From the NCBI GenBank assembly GCA_050949725.1, contig JBMNGH010000011.1, positions 328,770 to 392,769 of the forward strand: DNA of 64,000 bases, given 5' to 3'. This stretch comes from JBMNGH01 sp050949725. GTDB lineage: Bacteria; Bacillota; Thermosediminibacteria; Thermosediminibacterales; Tepidanaerobacteraceae. The first letter of the stretch is position 1; the number at the start of each line of letters is the position of its first letter. The notes beneath the pieces were generated by a model, which did not search any database, was not told where the DNA came from, and saw only the letters and a program-made list of their open reading frames with translations. The position numbers and the translations under genes are program-made. Shown here piece by piece: positions 14,820 through 24,002 of this stretch.

Positions 14820-15302
14820 ATGGCAAACCTAGTAGATTTGATTGAACAATTCATCAAGGACAGTTTTAAAGATATGAATAGCGAGATCATTGAGATTCAG
14901 CGAAATGAGATGGCAAACCGTTTTAGATGTGCTCCTTCACAGATAAATTATGTACTGACAACGAGATTCACAATAGAAAAAGGGTATTTTATTGAAAGCA
15001 GAAGGGGTGGAGGAGGGTATATACGCATAAAAAAACTGAAGATAAGTGAAAATGATTTTTTAAAGGATATAATAGAATATATAGGGGACTCTTTATCAAG
15101 TAGTGATGCACGAGATATTATCTGTCGTTTAATGGAAGAGGATATATTAAGTGAAAGGGAAGCTGAAATTCTAAGCTCAGTTATTAATCGAAACTGTTTG
15201 CTAATCAGTCTCCCGGGAAGAGACAGATTACGCGCCAGGATTATGAGGACTGCTATAAGTACAATAATGGATCTGGAAGCGAGGAAAGGGGGAAATAATT
15301 AA
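14820..15302 (+). CDS. ctsR: Heat-shock repressor CtsR
   Basis: The 160-aa protein has a winged helix (MANLVDLIEQFIK, FRCAPSQINYVLTTRFT) and the glycine-rich wing RRGGGGYIRI that senses heat in this family, then a helical C-terminal domain. ATG 14820 is chosen because AGGAGGAGG precedes it; the frame is open further upstream but over the promoter and operator. It represses clp genes at normal temperature. The stop overlaps the mcsA start (TAATG). Confidence 0.95.
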   Translation: MANLVDLIEQFIKDSFKDMNSEIIEIQRNEMANRFRCAPSQINYVLTTRFTIEKGYFIESRRGGGGYIRIKKLKISENDFLKDIIEYIGDSLSSSDARDIICRLMEEDILSEREAEILSSVINRNCLLISLPGRDRLRARIMRTAISTIMDLEARKGGNN

Positions 15303-15835
15303 TGCTGTGTGAAGAATGTAAAAAAAGGCCTGCTACAGTTCACATCACAAAAATAAGTAATGGTGACAAGACACAGATGCATTTATGCGAAGAATGTGCA
15401 AAACAGAAGCATATGAATTTTTCTTCGGGTTTTAATCCTTTTGGTTTTAGTGAGGACCATGACTTTTCTATCGCCAAGCTGTTGTCAGGGTTCTTTGAGG
15501 ATGCCGGGCTTGGGTATGGTAATACTCTACAAGACATGAAATGTGAGGGATGTGGACTTACTTTTCCACGATTCAGTCAGGCAGGAAAGTTTGGATGCAG
15601 CGAGTGCTATAGTGCTTTCAGAGGTCAACTTGATCCTATGTTGAGAAAAATCCATGGGAAGACTCATCATGTGGGAAAAGTGCCGCGCAGGACAGGTGGA
15701 GATATAAGGAAGAAAAATGAAATAATTAGGCTGAAGCGAGAATTGCAAGAAGCGATAAATGCTGAGGAATACGAAAGGGCTGCTGTGCTCCGGGACAGAA
15801 TAAAAGAATTGGAACAGAACAAAAATAAGGGTTAG
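15302..15835 (+). CDS. mcsA: McsA, zinc-binding activator of the McsB arginine kinase
   Basis: The 177-aa protein has two N-terminal zinc modules (CEECKKRPA, CEECAKQK; then CEGCGLTF and CSECYSAF), and a C-terminal UvrB/C motif (about residues 140-172). McsA binds and stimulates McsB and helps regulate CtsR. Translation is coupled to ctsR by a TAATG overlap, and mcsB follows after 14 nt, the conserved Firmicutes order. Confidence 0.93.
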   Translation: MLCEECKKRPATVHITKISNGDKTQMHLCEECAKQKHMNFSSGFNPFGFSEDHDFSIAKLLSGFFEDAGLGYGNTLQDMKCEGCGLTFPRFSQAGKFGCSECYSAFRGQLDPMLRKIHGKTHHVGKVPRRTGGDIRKKNEIIRLKRELQEAINAEEYERAAVLRDRIKELEQNKNKG

Positions 15836-15849
15836 GAGATGGTGGCAAA

Positions 15850-16902
15850 ATGGGTATCAGAGACATTATGGATACTTCCCGAATTAGATGGATCAAATCG
15901 ACCGGACCTGAAAATGATATTGTTGTAAGTAGCAGGGTTAGGCTTGCACGTAATTTGAAAGGAATCCCATTTCCGCATATATTGCCCGACTCAGGAGATA
16001 AAGAAGTTATAAAGAAGGTCTATGAAGCCTTTACGTTAAGCACCGCTTTGTCACGTGATGCTGAGTTGTATACAATGCAATCTTTGACTGATGGTCAGAA
16101 AAAGTTGCTTGCAGAGATGCATCTAATAAGCCCGGATATGGCTGGATTAAATAAAGGCGCTGTATTGGTAAGTGGTGACCAGACTATTAGCATAATGATA
16201 AATGAAGAGGATCACTTGAGAATACAGACGGTATTTCCTGGATTGCAAATAGTAGAAGCTTATAATATGGCGAGCAAGGTTGATGATGTGTTAGAAGAGA
16301 AGCTTGACTATGCTTTTGATGAGCAGTTAGGGTACTTGACGGCATGCCCGACTAATGTGGGCACTGGCATAAGGGCTTCAGTTATGATGCACCTACCCGT
16401 ACTTACTATGACAGATCAAATTGGGCAGATATTTTCTACCATTTCCCAGTTAGGCCTTGTTGTAAGGGGTTTTCATGGTGAAGGGACACAGGTTAAAGGT
16501 AATTTGTATCAGATATCAAATCAAATAACCTTAGGTAAGTCTGAAGAAGATATAATCCAAAATGTCACCAGTGTTGTTCGCCAGCTTATTACTAGTGAGA
16601 GAAAAATGAGAAAGGGCTTATCCCAGGAAGCTTTTACAAGGCTAGAGGATAAAGTATTCAGATCCTATGGTGTGATTACAAATGCTAAATTATTGTCTTC
16701 ACAAGAGGCCATACAATGTATTTCTGATGTAAGGCTTGGTTTGGAACTAGGAATTATAAAGGATTTGAAGCTTGAAGACATAAATGGTCTGTTTATTTCA
16801 ACAGGCCCTGCGTACATTCATGAGTTTTCAGGGGAAGCACTTTCTCCGCTTGACAGAGATTTGCGCAGAGCACAATTTATCAGGACAATATTAAAGAAAT
16901 GA
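15850..16902 (+). CDS. mcsB: Protein arginine kinase McsB
   Basis: The 350-aa protein is of the phosphagen-kinase fold. It phosphorylates arginines of CtsR and misfolded proteins, tagging them for ClpCP. The nucleotide-binding arginines occur in VVSSRVRLARN, and the active-site loop is CPTNVGTG near residue 165. The C-terminal RDLRRAQ matches the phospho-arginine-binding region. The fourth-to-fifth gene spacing is tight: clpC starts 10 nt later. Confidence 0.93.
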   Translation: MGIRDIMDTSRIRWIKSTGPENDIVVSSRVRLARNLKGIPFPHILPDSGDKEVIKKVYEAFTLSTALSRDAELYTMQSLTDGQKKLLAEMHLISPDMAGLNKGAVLVSGDQTISIMINEEDHLRIQTVFPGLQIVEAYNMASKVDDVLEEKLDYAFDEQLGYLTACPTNVGTGIRASVMMHLPVLTMTDQIGQIFSTISQLGLVVRGFHGEGTQVKGNLYQISNQITLGKSEEDIIQNVTSVVRQLITSERKMRKGLSQEAFTRLEDKVFRSYGVITNAKLLSSQEAIQCISDVRLGLELGIIKDLKLEDINGLFISTGPAYIHEFSGEALSPLDRDLRRAQFIRTILKK

Positions 16903-16912
16903 GGTGGAGAGT

Positions 16913-19348
16913 GTGAACGGGAAATTTACTGAGAGGGCACAAAAGGTTATTGCCTATGCGCAGGAAGAAGCAAGGAGATTAAACCACAATGTCATAGGTA
17001 CCGAGCATCTTCTTCTCGGGCTGATTCGAGAAGGAGAAGGGGTTGCCGCTAAAGCCCTAAAGAATTTGAATTTGGACCTAAAGAAGGTACGCAATCAGGT
17101 GGAAACGATGATAGGGGTTGGGCCTTTTGTTATACAGGGGCCAATAGGGTACACGCCAAGAGCAAAAAAGGTAATGGAACTGTCAATGGAAGAGTCAAGA
17201 AGATTAGGTCATAACTATGTTGGCACAGAACATATTCTTCTCGGGCTTCTGAGGGAAGGTGAAGGCGTAGCTGCTCAAGTGATGAACAATATGGGTATTA
17301 GTGTTGACAAGGTCCAGGCAGAGGTTTTGGGCCTGATTGGGGGTGAAGGTAGTGACAAGGCCATGTATAAAAAGGCTTCCAATACCCCGATGTTAAATCA
17401 ATTTGGAAGGGATCTAACCGAACTCGCATCAGAAGGCAAATTAGACCCGGTTATAGGTAGACAAAAGGAAATCGAAAGGGTTCTACAAATATTGACACGT
17501 CGCACCAAAAACAATCCCTGTCTGATTGGGGAACCAGGGGTAGGTAAGACTGCAGTAGTTGAAGGGCTTGCACAGCAAATCATAGATCAGAATGTCCCTG
17601 AAATTTTAAAGAATAAAAGGGTAGTCAGCCTGGATATGGCTTCTCTAGTTGCTGGAACAAAGTTCCGAGGAGAATTCGAAGAAAGGCTTAAAAAAGTTAT
17701 CAATGAAATAAAACAATCTGGAAATGTAATTCTTTTTATAGATGAAATGCATACAATCATAGGTGCCGGTGCAGCAGAAGGCGCGATCGATGCATCAAAT
17801 ATATTGAAGCCGGCCCTTGCAAGGGGTGAACTCCAGACTATCGGTGCAACCACACTCGATGAGTACAGGAAACATGTAGAGAAGGATTCTGCGCTTGAAA
17901 GGCGATTTCAGCCCATAATGGTAGAGGAGCCTACTGTTGATGATACGATAAAGATACTTGAAGGCCTTAGAGATCGGTATGAAGCACATCACCGTGTAAA
18001 GATTTCAGACGAAGCAATTCAAGCGGCTGCAAAGCTCTCTCACAGATATATAACAGACAGGTTTTTGCCGGATAAGGCTATAGATCTTATAGATGAAGCG
18101 GCTTCAAGGGTAAGGCTGAAAACCCTTACTGCTCCTCCGGAACTTCGGGATTTGGAAGATGAGCTTGAAGCATTGAGAAAAGAAAAGGATGCTGCAATAA
18201 GAGGCCAGGAATTTGAAAAAGCCGCTAAATTAAGGGATCAGGAAAAAGAAGTAAAGGCAAAGGTAGATGTGCTCAAAGAAAAATGGCAAACTGACCATAA
18301 ATTAGATAATTCCACTGTTACGGGAGAAGATATATCCCAAATTGTATCCAGTTGGACGGGTATTCCTGTCAGGCGGCTTGTAGAAGAAGAATCTGAGAGA
18401 CTCCTAAAGATGGAAGAAATATTGCATAAGAGGGTAATAGGCCAAGATGAAGCAGTAAAGGCGATAGCCCGGGCCCTAAGGAGAGCAAGGGCAGGTCTTA
18501 AAGACCCTTCCAGACCGATTGGTTCATTTATCTTTCTCGGTCCTACAGGGGTTGGCAAGACAGAACTTGCAAGAGCCCTGGCTGATGCAATGTTCGGAGA
18601 CGAAAATGCACTGATAAGACTGGATATGTCTGAGTACATGGAGAAGTTTGCGGTATCCCGAATGGTGGGAGCTCCTCCTGGATATGTGGGATATGATGAG
18701 GGCGGTGAGCTAACAGAGAAGGTGAGGAGAAAGCCTTACTCTGTTGTACTATTTGATGAAATAGAAAAAGCACACCCTGATGTATTCAACATTTTGTTGC
18801 AGATTTTGGAAGACGGCAGGTTGACAGACTCAAAGGGAAGGACAGTAGATTTTAGAAATACAATACTGATTATGACATCTAATGTAGGTGCAAATCTGAT
18901 ACAAAAATCTAAGAGCTTAGGATTTGTTTCAGAAGAAGAAGACAAATCCTATGAGAACATGAAGGAAAAGGTGCTTGATGAGCTCAAGAGGACGTTCAGG
19001 CCTGAATTTTTAAACCGTGTGGATGAGACCATTGTATTCCATGCCCTTACGAAGGAACATATAAGGGCCATAGTAACACTTATGATAAATGAGGTAAATG
19101 ACAGGCTTAAAGAAAATAATATTTCAATCGAAGTGACAGATAGTGCAAAGGACTTGCTCGCAAAAGATGGTTTCGACCCAATGTATGGTGCTAGGCCACT
19201 GCGCAGGGTTGTTCAAAGAAAAATCGAAGACAGGCTTTCAGAAGAGTTGCTTAAGGGAAATATATCACGCACGGATGTGATTTTAGTTGATGTATCTGAA
19301 GGGGAGCTCAAGTTTAGTAAGAAAGAATTGTCGGTGACGAATCGGTAA
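16913..19348 (+). CDS. clpC: ATP-dependent Clp protease ATP-binding subunit ClpC
   Basis: The protein is about 811 aa, a class I Clp/Hsp100 unfoldase that feeds ClpP. Two N-terminal Clp repeats (FTERAQKVIAYAQEEA, YTPRAKKVMELSMEE) are followed by AAA domain 1 with GEPGVGKTA and DEMHTIIGAG. A UVR-containing middle domain (GQEFEKAAKLRDQEK) is the McsB/MecA docking site. AAA domain 2 has GPTGVGKTELARA. GTG 16913 behind GAGGTGGAG is the likely start; GTG 16904 in frame is possible. A ClpP-binding loop is expected in domain 2. clpP is not in the window. Confidence 0.95.
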   Translation: MNGKFTERAQKVIAYAQEEARRLNHNVIGTEHLLLGLIREGEGVAAKALKNLNLDLKKVRNQVETMIGVGPFVIQGPIGYTPRAKKVMELSMEESRRLGHNYVGTEHILLGLLREGEGVAAQVMNNMGISVDKVQAEVLGLIGGEGSDKAMYKKASNTPMLNQFGRDLTELASEGKLDPVIGRQKEIERVLQILTRRTKNNPCLIGEPGVGKTAVVEGLAQQIIDQNVPEILKNKRVVSLDMASLVAGTKFRGEFEERLKKVINEIKQSGNVILFIDEMHTIIGAGAAEGAIDASNILKPALARGELQTIGATTLDEYRKHVEKDSALERRFQPIMVEEPTVDDTIKILEGLRDRYEAHHRVKISDEAIQAAAKLSHRYITDRFLPDKAIDLIDEAASRVRLKTLTAPPELRDLEDELEALRKEKDAAIRGQEFEKAAKLRDQEKEVKAKVDVLKEKWQTDHKLDNSTVTGEDISQIVSSWTGIPVRRLVEEESERLLKMEEILHKRVIGQDEAVKAIARALRRARAGLKDPSRPIGSFIFLGPTGVGKTELARALADAMFGDENALIRLDMSEYMEKFAVSRMVGAPPGYVGYDEGGELTEKVRRKPYSVVLFDEIEKAHPDVFNILLQILEDGRLTDSKGRTVDFRNTILIMTSNVGANLIQKSKSLGFVSEEEDKSYENMKEKVLDELKRTFRPEFLNRVDETIVFHALTKEHIRAIVTLMINEVNDRLKENNISIEVTDSAKDLLAKDGFDPMYGARPLRRVVQRKIEDRLSEELLKGNISRTDVILVDVSEGELKFSKKELSVTNR

Positions 19349-19369
19349 CTAGTGTAGATTGTGTAGAGG

Positions 19370-20722
19370 ATGTGGAGTGAAGTGAAACAAAAGAAGAGAT
19401 TTGTATGCCGGCAATGTGGCTCCTTTTTTCCAAAATGGTTAGGTCGTTGTCCTGAATGCGGTAGCTGGAACACGATCGAAGAAGAGGTAATAGTCAATGA
19501 AAAACTGGTTAAGAGCGGGAAAGCCCTGCCTCGTCTTATCAGTGAAATACCGTATTCAAAAGATGACAGAATTATGACTTCTATTACTGAACTCGACCGC
19601 GTACTGGGTGGGGGCATTGTACCCGGCAGTCTAGTGCTGGTCGGTGGCGATCCGGGCATTGGCAAGTCTACCATTATGCTTCAGATGTGCGGAAATATAT
19701 GCAAAAGTCTAAAAGTGTTATACGTTTCAGGAGAGGAATCTGAAAAACAAATAAAGCTCAGGGCCGACCGGATGCAAATTTCCGGCGGCCATCTTTACAT
19801 ATATTCTGACAGCGACCTTAATGCCATTGAGGCAGCTATAAAGGAGCTTAAACCCAAAGTCGTGATAATCGACTCTATTCAGACAATGCAATCACCAGGT
19901 ATTGAGACAAGCCCCGGAAGCGTAAGCCAGATAAGGGAATCTACTTTAAGGCTGCTCAATATATCTAAGAGTAGCGGGATTAGTATATTTATTATAGGTC
20001 ACGTTACGAAAGAGGGGAATATTGCAGGCCCCAAATTACTCGAACATATGGTTGATTGTGTCCTTTATTTTGAAGGAGAGAAATATCACTCATATAGACT
20101 GCTCCGGGCTGTAAAAAATAGGTATGGGTCTACAAATGAAATCGGAATTTTTGAAATGGGGGAAAAAGGCCTGTTGGAGGTCGAGAGCCCTTCAAAATAT
20201 CTCCTATCAGGTAAACCCAAAGCTTCTGCGGGTTCTGCAGTTACATGTATTATGGAAGGGACAAGGCCTCTTCTTGTGGAAATGCAAGCACTTGTTTCTT
20301 CTTCAGGGTTCAGCTTGCCTAGAAGACAGACAACTGGTATAGATTATAATAGAGCCGTGCTTTTGATAGCAGTCTTAGAAAAGAAGCTGGGATACGCTAT
20401 GAGCAATGAAGATATTTTTATCAATGCTGCGGGCGGAATGCGCATAGACGAACCGGCTGCGGACCTGGCAATTATTGTTGCTATTGCATCAAGTTTTAGG
20501 AATAAGCCTGTACCAAACGATATGGCAATAATTGGTGAAGTGGGGTTGGCTGGAGAGGTAAGAAGAGTAAGCTATGTTGAAAAAAGAATTCATGAGGCTT
20601 CTAAACTCGGAATGTCAAATATTGTTATACCTCAACAAAACCTTGCTAATATTAAAAGTCCTGGCATTAAAGTAACACATGTAAATAATGTTAGAGATGC
20701 CATAGAGATAGCAATAAGATAA
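19370..20722 (+). CDS. radA: DNA repair protein RadA/Sms
   Basis: The 450-aa protein has an N-terminal zinc finger (CRQC, CPEC), a RecA-like core with Walker A GGDPGIGKST, the RadA-specific KNRYGS motif, and a C-terminal Lon-protease-like domain without a catalytic dyad. It drives branch migration of recombination intermediates. It is the last gene of the ctsR operon, 21 nt after clpC, as in many Firmicutes. Confidence 0.94.
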   Translation: MWSEVKQKKRFVCRQCGSFFPKWLGRCPECGSWNTIEEEVIVNEKLVKSGKALPRLISEIPYSKDDRIMTSITELDRVLGGGIVPGSLVLVGGDPGIGKSTIMLQMCGNICKSLKVLYVSGEESEKQIKLRADRMQISGGHLYIYSDSDLNAIEAAIKELKPKVVIIDSIQTMQSPGIETSPGSVSQIRESTLRLLNISKSSGISIFIIGHVTKEGNIAGPKLLEHMVDCVLYFEGEKYHSYRLLRAVKNRYGSTNEIGIFEMGEKGLLEVESPSKYLLSGKPKASAGSAVTCIMEGTRPLLVEMQALVSSSGFSLPRRQTTGIDYNRAVLLIAVLEKKLGYAMSNEDIFINAAGGMRIDEPAADLAIIVAIASSFRNKPVPNDMAIIGEVGLAGEVRRVSYVEKRIHEASKLGMSNIVIPQQNLANIKSPGIKVTHVNNVRDAIEIAIR

Positions 20723-20724
20723 AA

Positions 20725-20748
20725 AATAAAGCCGCCTATAGTGGCGGC
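20725..20748 (-). terminator. Terminator of the small minus-strand gene
   Basis: GCCGCC and GGCGGC arms with a 6-nt loop; on the minus strand TTTATTTTTTATC follows. It lies between the converging radA and the 78-aa gene and could also hinder radA read-through. Confidence 0.75.
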
Positions 20749-20985
20749 TTAAGCATGAGTGCCCGGGCATGAGCGATAATTTGGCGGAGAAAATCCGCCG
20801 CAGTTTCCTGGCGTTTTCATAGGTTGTTCACAGTTATCAATTTCCCTTGCTTTTTGAGCTAGCTCATGTCTATCTATAACCCCTTTATCGATCAATATTT
20901 CTATTAAACTGACCAACGCCAAAGTGTTTTTATAATCAACATCCTTCATGTTTGATATTTGAGAATATATATCTATGTCCCCCAT
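20749..20985 (-). CDS. Hypothetical 78-aa protein
   Basis: The start MGDIDIYSQISNMKDVDYKN has an ideal AAGGAGG 7 nt upstream. The middle (LALVSLIEILIDKGVIDRHELAQKAREID) looks like a helical pair seen in small clostridial proteins of unknown function. The tail is Pro/Cys-containing (CGGFSPPNYRSCPG). No membrane segment or catalytic motif is visible. The gene is monocistronic and converges on radA. Confidence 0.65.
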   Translation of the reverse strand: MGDIDIYSQISNMKDVDYKNTLALVSLIEILIDKGVIDRHELAQKAREIDNCEQPMKTPGNCGGFSPPNYRSCPGTHA

Positions 20986-21094
20986 AAGCACTCCTCCTTA
21001 AGAAGGTTACATCAACTATTTTATCCATAATTTGTATTATTATACAATTTATGCCGTCTAGTGCGATTATAGACTCAATTTCATTTTATATCAT

Positions 21095-22075
21095 TTAGAT
21101 TATTGCCTTATACAACTCATCGCGTGCCGGGGGAATAAGCGGGGTTTTGCGACCTTCTGCCACTATAAACTTACCGTTTTTAGTCATTTTTCCGATAATC
21201 GTTGCATTGATGCCCTGTTTGTTTAATGTATTTACTATCTTTTTGCCGTCAGGCGCTGTTATGAGTATGGATCCACTGGAAATCAGGCCCAAAGGGTCGA
21301 TTTGAAACGCTCTACAAATTGCCTCTGTCTCGGGGAGTACAGGCAATTTTTCTTTGTAAATTTCTATACCTATTCCCGATGCCTCGGCAATCTCAAAACA
21401 TGCGCCTAAAATCCCGCCTTCAGTGATATCGTGCATTGCTGAAGCACCGGCGGTCGCAGCTGTCAACCCATCATTGATAGCATTAATTTGATCTGATAAC
21501 ATCTTTGCGCGTTGAATGGTTGTTTGAGGTAATTTATCTTTCAAGTAGTCCTCAAAGTCAGTTGCCAGTATGAAAGTACCTTCTAACCCGAGAAATTTTG
21601 TCATGATCACATCATCTCCAGGTGATGCACCTGAAGAAGTGACATAACTCTGTTTTTCCACCATACCCACTGCGGTAACAGATATAACAGATTTTCTGAC
21701 AGCAGGTGTTACTTCAGTGTGGCCGCCAAGCACCTCAATATTTATTTTTTCTGCAGCTTTGTGTATTGCGGTCATAATATCTTTTAAAGTTTTTTCGTCG
21801 GAACCGCTTGGCAGAAGAAGTGTAACCAAAATACCTATTGGTTGGGCGCCGCAAGCTGCAATGTCGTTACATGCAATAAAAACTGAAAGATAACCGCTGT
21901 TTTTATCAGCACCTGTAATCGGGTCTGAAGACATAACTGCCACACGATCACCGAAATCTATTATACTGCAGTCCTCACCAAAACCAGAATGAATGAGCAC
22001 CTCATTCCGTTTAATTCCACAAAAAGGATAAACATGAGTCTTTAAAATCTCAGGAGGCACCTTTCCAATTTTCAA
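21095..22075 (-). CDS. AIR synthase-related (PurM/HypE-fold) protein
   Basis: The 326-aa protein has the PurM/HypE/SelD/ThiL architecture. The N-terminal half carries the acidic metal-nucleotide motif SGFGEDCSII and SSDPITGADKNSG, with IACNDIAACGAQP. The glycine-rich C-terminal half has HDITEGGILGACFEIAEAS. Known members use ATP to activate a carbonyl or sulfur/selenium substrate. HypE-specific C-terminal PRIC is absent, so hydrogenase maturation is not indicated. The gene is 17 nt downstream of an ECF transporter S component, so a role in cofactor or precursor salvage is inferred. Substrate unknown. Confidence 0.8.
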   Translation of the reverse strand: MKIGKVPPEILKTHVYPFCGIKRNEVLIHSGFGEDCSIIDFGDRVAVMSSDPITGADKNSGYLSVFIACNDIAACGAQPIGILVTLLLPSGSDEKTLKDIMTAIHKAAEKINIEVLGGHTEVTPAVRKSVISVTAVGMVEKQSYVTSSGASPGDDVIMTKFLGLEGTFILATDFEDYLKDKLPQTTIQRAKMLSDQINAINDGLTAATAGASAMHDITEGGILGACFEIAEASGIGIEIYKEKLPVLPETEAICRAFQIDPLGLISSGSILITAPDGKKIVNTLNKQGINATIIGKMTKNGKFIVAEGRKTPLIPPARDELYKAII

Positions 22076-22092
22076 TACAGCTCACCTCAAAA

Positions 22093-22581
22093 TTAATCAT
22101 TGTCGTCAGTTAAAAATTTTTTTAAGCGATTATATAAAAATAGTGCTACTATGCCACCCGCCAGCACCTGAACGGAGTCACCGGCAAGCTCTACAGGTAC
22201 TGCTGCTATTCCATAAAGTATACCTGCAGCTATAGCGTATCCGGTAATCATCACAATTGCACCTAATAAAACCGCCAGCATCAAATTACCCTTTTTTGCG
22301 ACAGAACCAACCACATATCCCTCTAAACCTTTTATAATTAGAGTTATTGGTGCCCAGACCGGGGCTCCAACCAATAAGTCTGCAAGAGAAGAACCCACGC
22401 CGCCTATTATAGCACCTGCAGGGCCCCCGTAAAGAATTGCTGTTAAATATATGATTGCTTCACCAAGATTAAAATAAAGATTAAATGTAGGGACTGGCAC
22501 GCGGATGACAGCTGTTACAATTACTACTAAAGCCATAAATAGTCCATAAAAAGCAAGTCTAGTTACGTTTTTGTTCATCAT
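22093..22581 (-). CDS. ECF transporter S component (substrate-binding membrane subunit)
   Basis: The 162-aa protein has about five to six membrane helices. It contains the typical features YFNLGEAIIYLTAILYGGPAGAIIGGVGSSLADLLVG and an N-terminal alpha-helix with small residues that would bind the EcfT subunit. S components capture vitamins or their precursors and share an energising EcfA-EcfA'-EcfT module encoded elsewhere. The specificity is not evident from sequence. Two ATGs (22581, 22578) are possible starts. It is the first gene of a pair with the AIR-synthase-like protein. Confidence 0.8.
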   Translation of the reverse strand: MMNKNVTRLAFYGLFMALVVIVTAVIRVPVPTFNLYFNLGEAIIYLTAILYGGPAGAIIGGVGSSLADLLVGAPVWAPITLIIKGLEGYVVGSVAKKGNLMLAVLLGAIVMITGYAIAAGILYGIAAVPVELAGDSVQVLAGGIVALFLYNRLKKFLTDDND

Positions 22582-22715
22582 TAAGGCTCCCTTAGGCTAA
22601 AGATTTATTCTATTATAACACCGGCTAATTTGTATGCCAAGATTTTGATGATGTGTGTGCAGCTTCTATTGACAAAACTTCTCTTTGATTTAATATTATT
22701 GTTGAGGTGTATTTA

Positions 22716-24002
22716 ATGAATCTTGTAAAAAAGTACTCAGCTGTTCTAAACAACAATCTTGACAATTCTTCACTTGCGTCGATTTTTATAAGGTTTGGGT
22801 TAGAAGCAGCATACCGTTATGTAACTTTTTTCCCTGACAGGAGATTGCCCCAGTCACTGCGATATCTAAACAAACTATGCTTAAAGTACATATTGGATCC
22901 TGTCGCAAGACCATTAAATTCGGCATGGGTAAATATTTTTGCTCCAACCGAGTTCCTCCATGTCATAGGTGTATCTCCCCTCTTTATTGAGGCATACTCT
23001 TCTTTTATGTCTGGGTATGATATAGAAGACCGACTTATTGACAGGGCTGAATCTTCAGTGACGGCAAACACCCTTTGCAGCTTTCATAAGACCTTCATAG
23101 GAGCCGCTGAGTATGATTTTCTTAAGCCACCTAAAATTGCTATAACGACTTCTATGGCGTGTGATGCCAATTTAAACACGTTTAGATACCTTGCCGATAA
23201 GTTTGATATCCCCCTTTATATTATAGATGTGCCGATTGAGTGCAATGAAAATACAATCGATTATGTTGGCCGCCAGTTGGCGGAAATGGTTTCTGTTCTA
23301 GAAGACGTTTTTGGGCAGAAAATGGATCTTGAAAAGTTGAGAGCGATTATACGCATCGAAAATGAGACCAAGAGTTATATGAAACGAATCTTGGATGCTT
23401 TACGTCATAGGAGTTTAAGCTCAACTATGACATTTGAACTTTACATGCTTTTTACTTCACACGTTTTTATGGGCAGATGTGATGCATTGAGGTTTTATAA
23501 GATGTTTCTAGATGATATAAATAATGCCCCCAAAAGAAACAAAGCCGGTATTTTTTTTATTCACCTTCCGCCGCTTTATGAAAGTAATTTCAAGCATTAT
23601 TTAAACTTTAACAAGGATTATGAACTGCTCGGTTGTGATTTGAACTATGATTTCATGGGAGAGATACAACTTGAAGACCCGTATAAAGGAATTGCCAGAA
23701 AATTGATACTAAACACTTATAACGGGGATTTTGAAAGAAGACTTAAAGTATTGTCTCATGTAATCGACACAATCAAGCCTGATGGAGTAGTGCAATTTTG
23801 CCAATGGGGTTGCAAGCAGTCATCAGGTCATGTTGGATTGTTTAAAGATTTTTTTAAGGACATAGGGATTCCGTTTTTAAGTATTGACGGTGACATTGTT
23901 GATAAGCGAAACAGCCAGAAAGGCCAGGTCGCCACTAGGCTTGAGGCATTTTTGGAAATGTTGGGTAACAGGGGTGATGGCCATGGTCGGATACATATGT
24001 AA
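22716..24002 (+). CDS. 2-hydroxyacyl-CoA dehydratase D-component-like iron-sulfur protein
   Basis: The 428-aa protein belongs to the HgdB/BcrC/BzdN-like superfamily. Candidate cluster ligands are the Cys in SMACDANLN (about residue 150) and the pair in QFCQWGCKQSSGH near residue 370. It ends in the family's conserved SIDGDIVDKRN and QVATRLEAFLEML. The CQWGCKQ motif recalls the double-cubane-cluster proteins rather than classic 2-hydroxyacyl-CoA dehydratases. Start ATG 22716 follows GAGGTG; a GTG three codons upstream is possible. The partner gene overlaps the end. No CoA-transferase or acyl-CoA gene is adjacent, so the substrate is open. Confidence 0.75.
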   Translation: MNLVKKYSAVLNNNLDNSSLASIFIRFGLEAAYRYVTFFPDRRLPQSLRYLNKLCLKYILDPVARPLNSAWVNIFAPTEFLHVIGVSPLFIEAYSSFMSGYDIEDRLIDRAESSVTANTLCSFHKTFIGAAEYDFLKPPKIAITTSMACDANLNTFRYLADKFDIPLYIIDVPIECNENTIDYVGRQLAEMVSVLEDVFGQKMDLEKLRAIIRIENETKSYMKRILDALRHRSLSSTMTFELYMLFTSHVFMGRCDALRFYKMFLDDINNAPKRNKAGIFFIHLPPLYESNFKHYLNFNKDYELLGCDLNYDFMGEIQLEDPYKGIARKLILNTYNGDFERRLKVLSHVIDTIKPDGVVQFCQWGCKQSSGHVGLFKDFFKDIGIPFLSIDGDIVDKRNSQKGQVATRLEAFLEMLGNRGDGHGRIHM

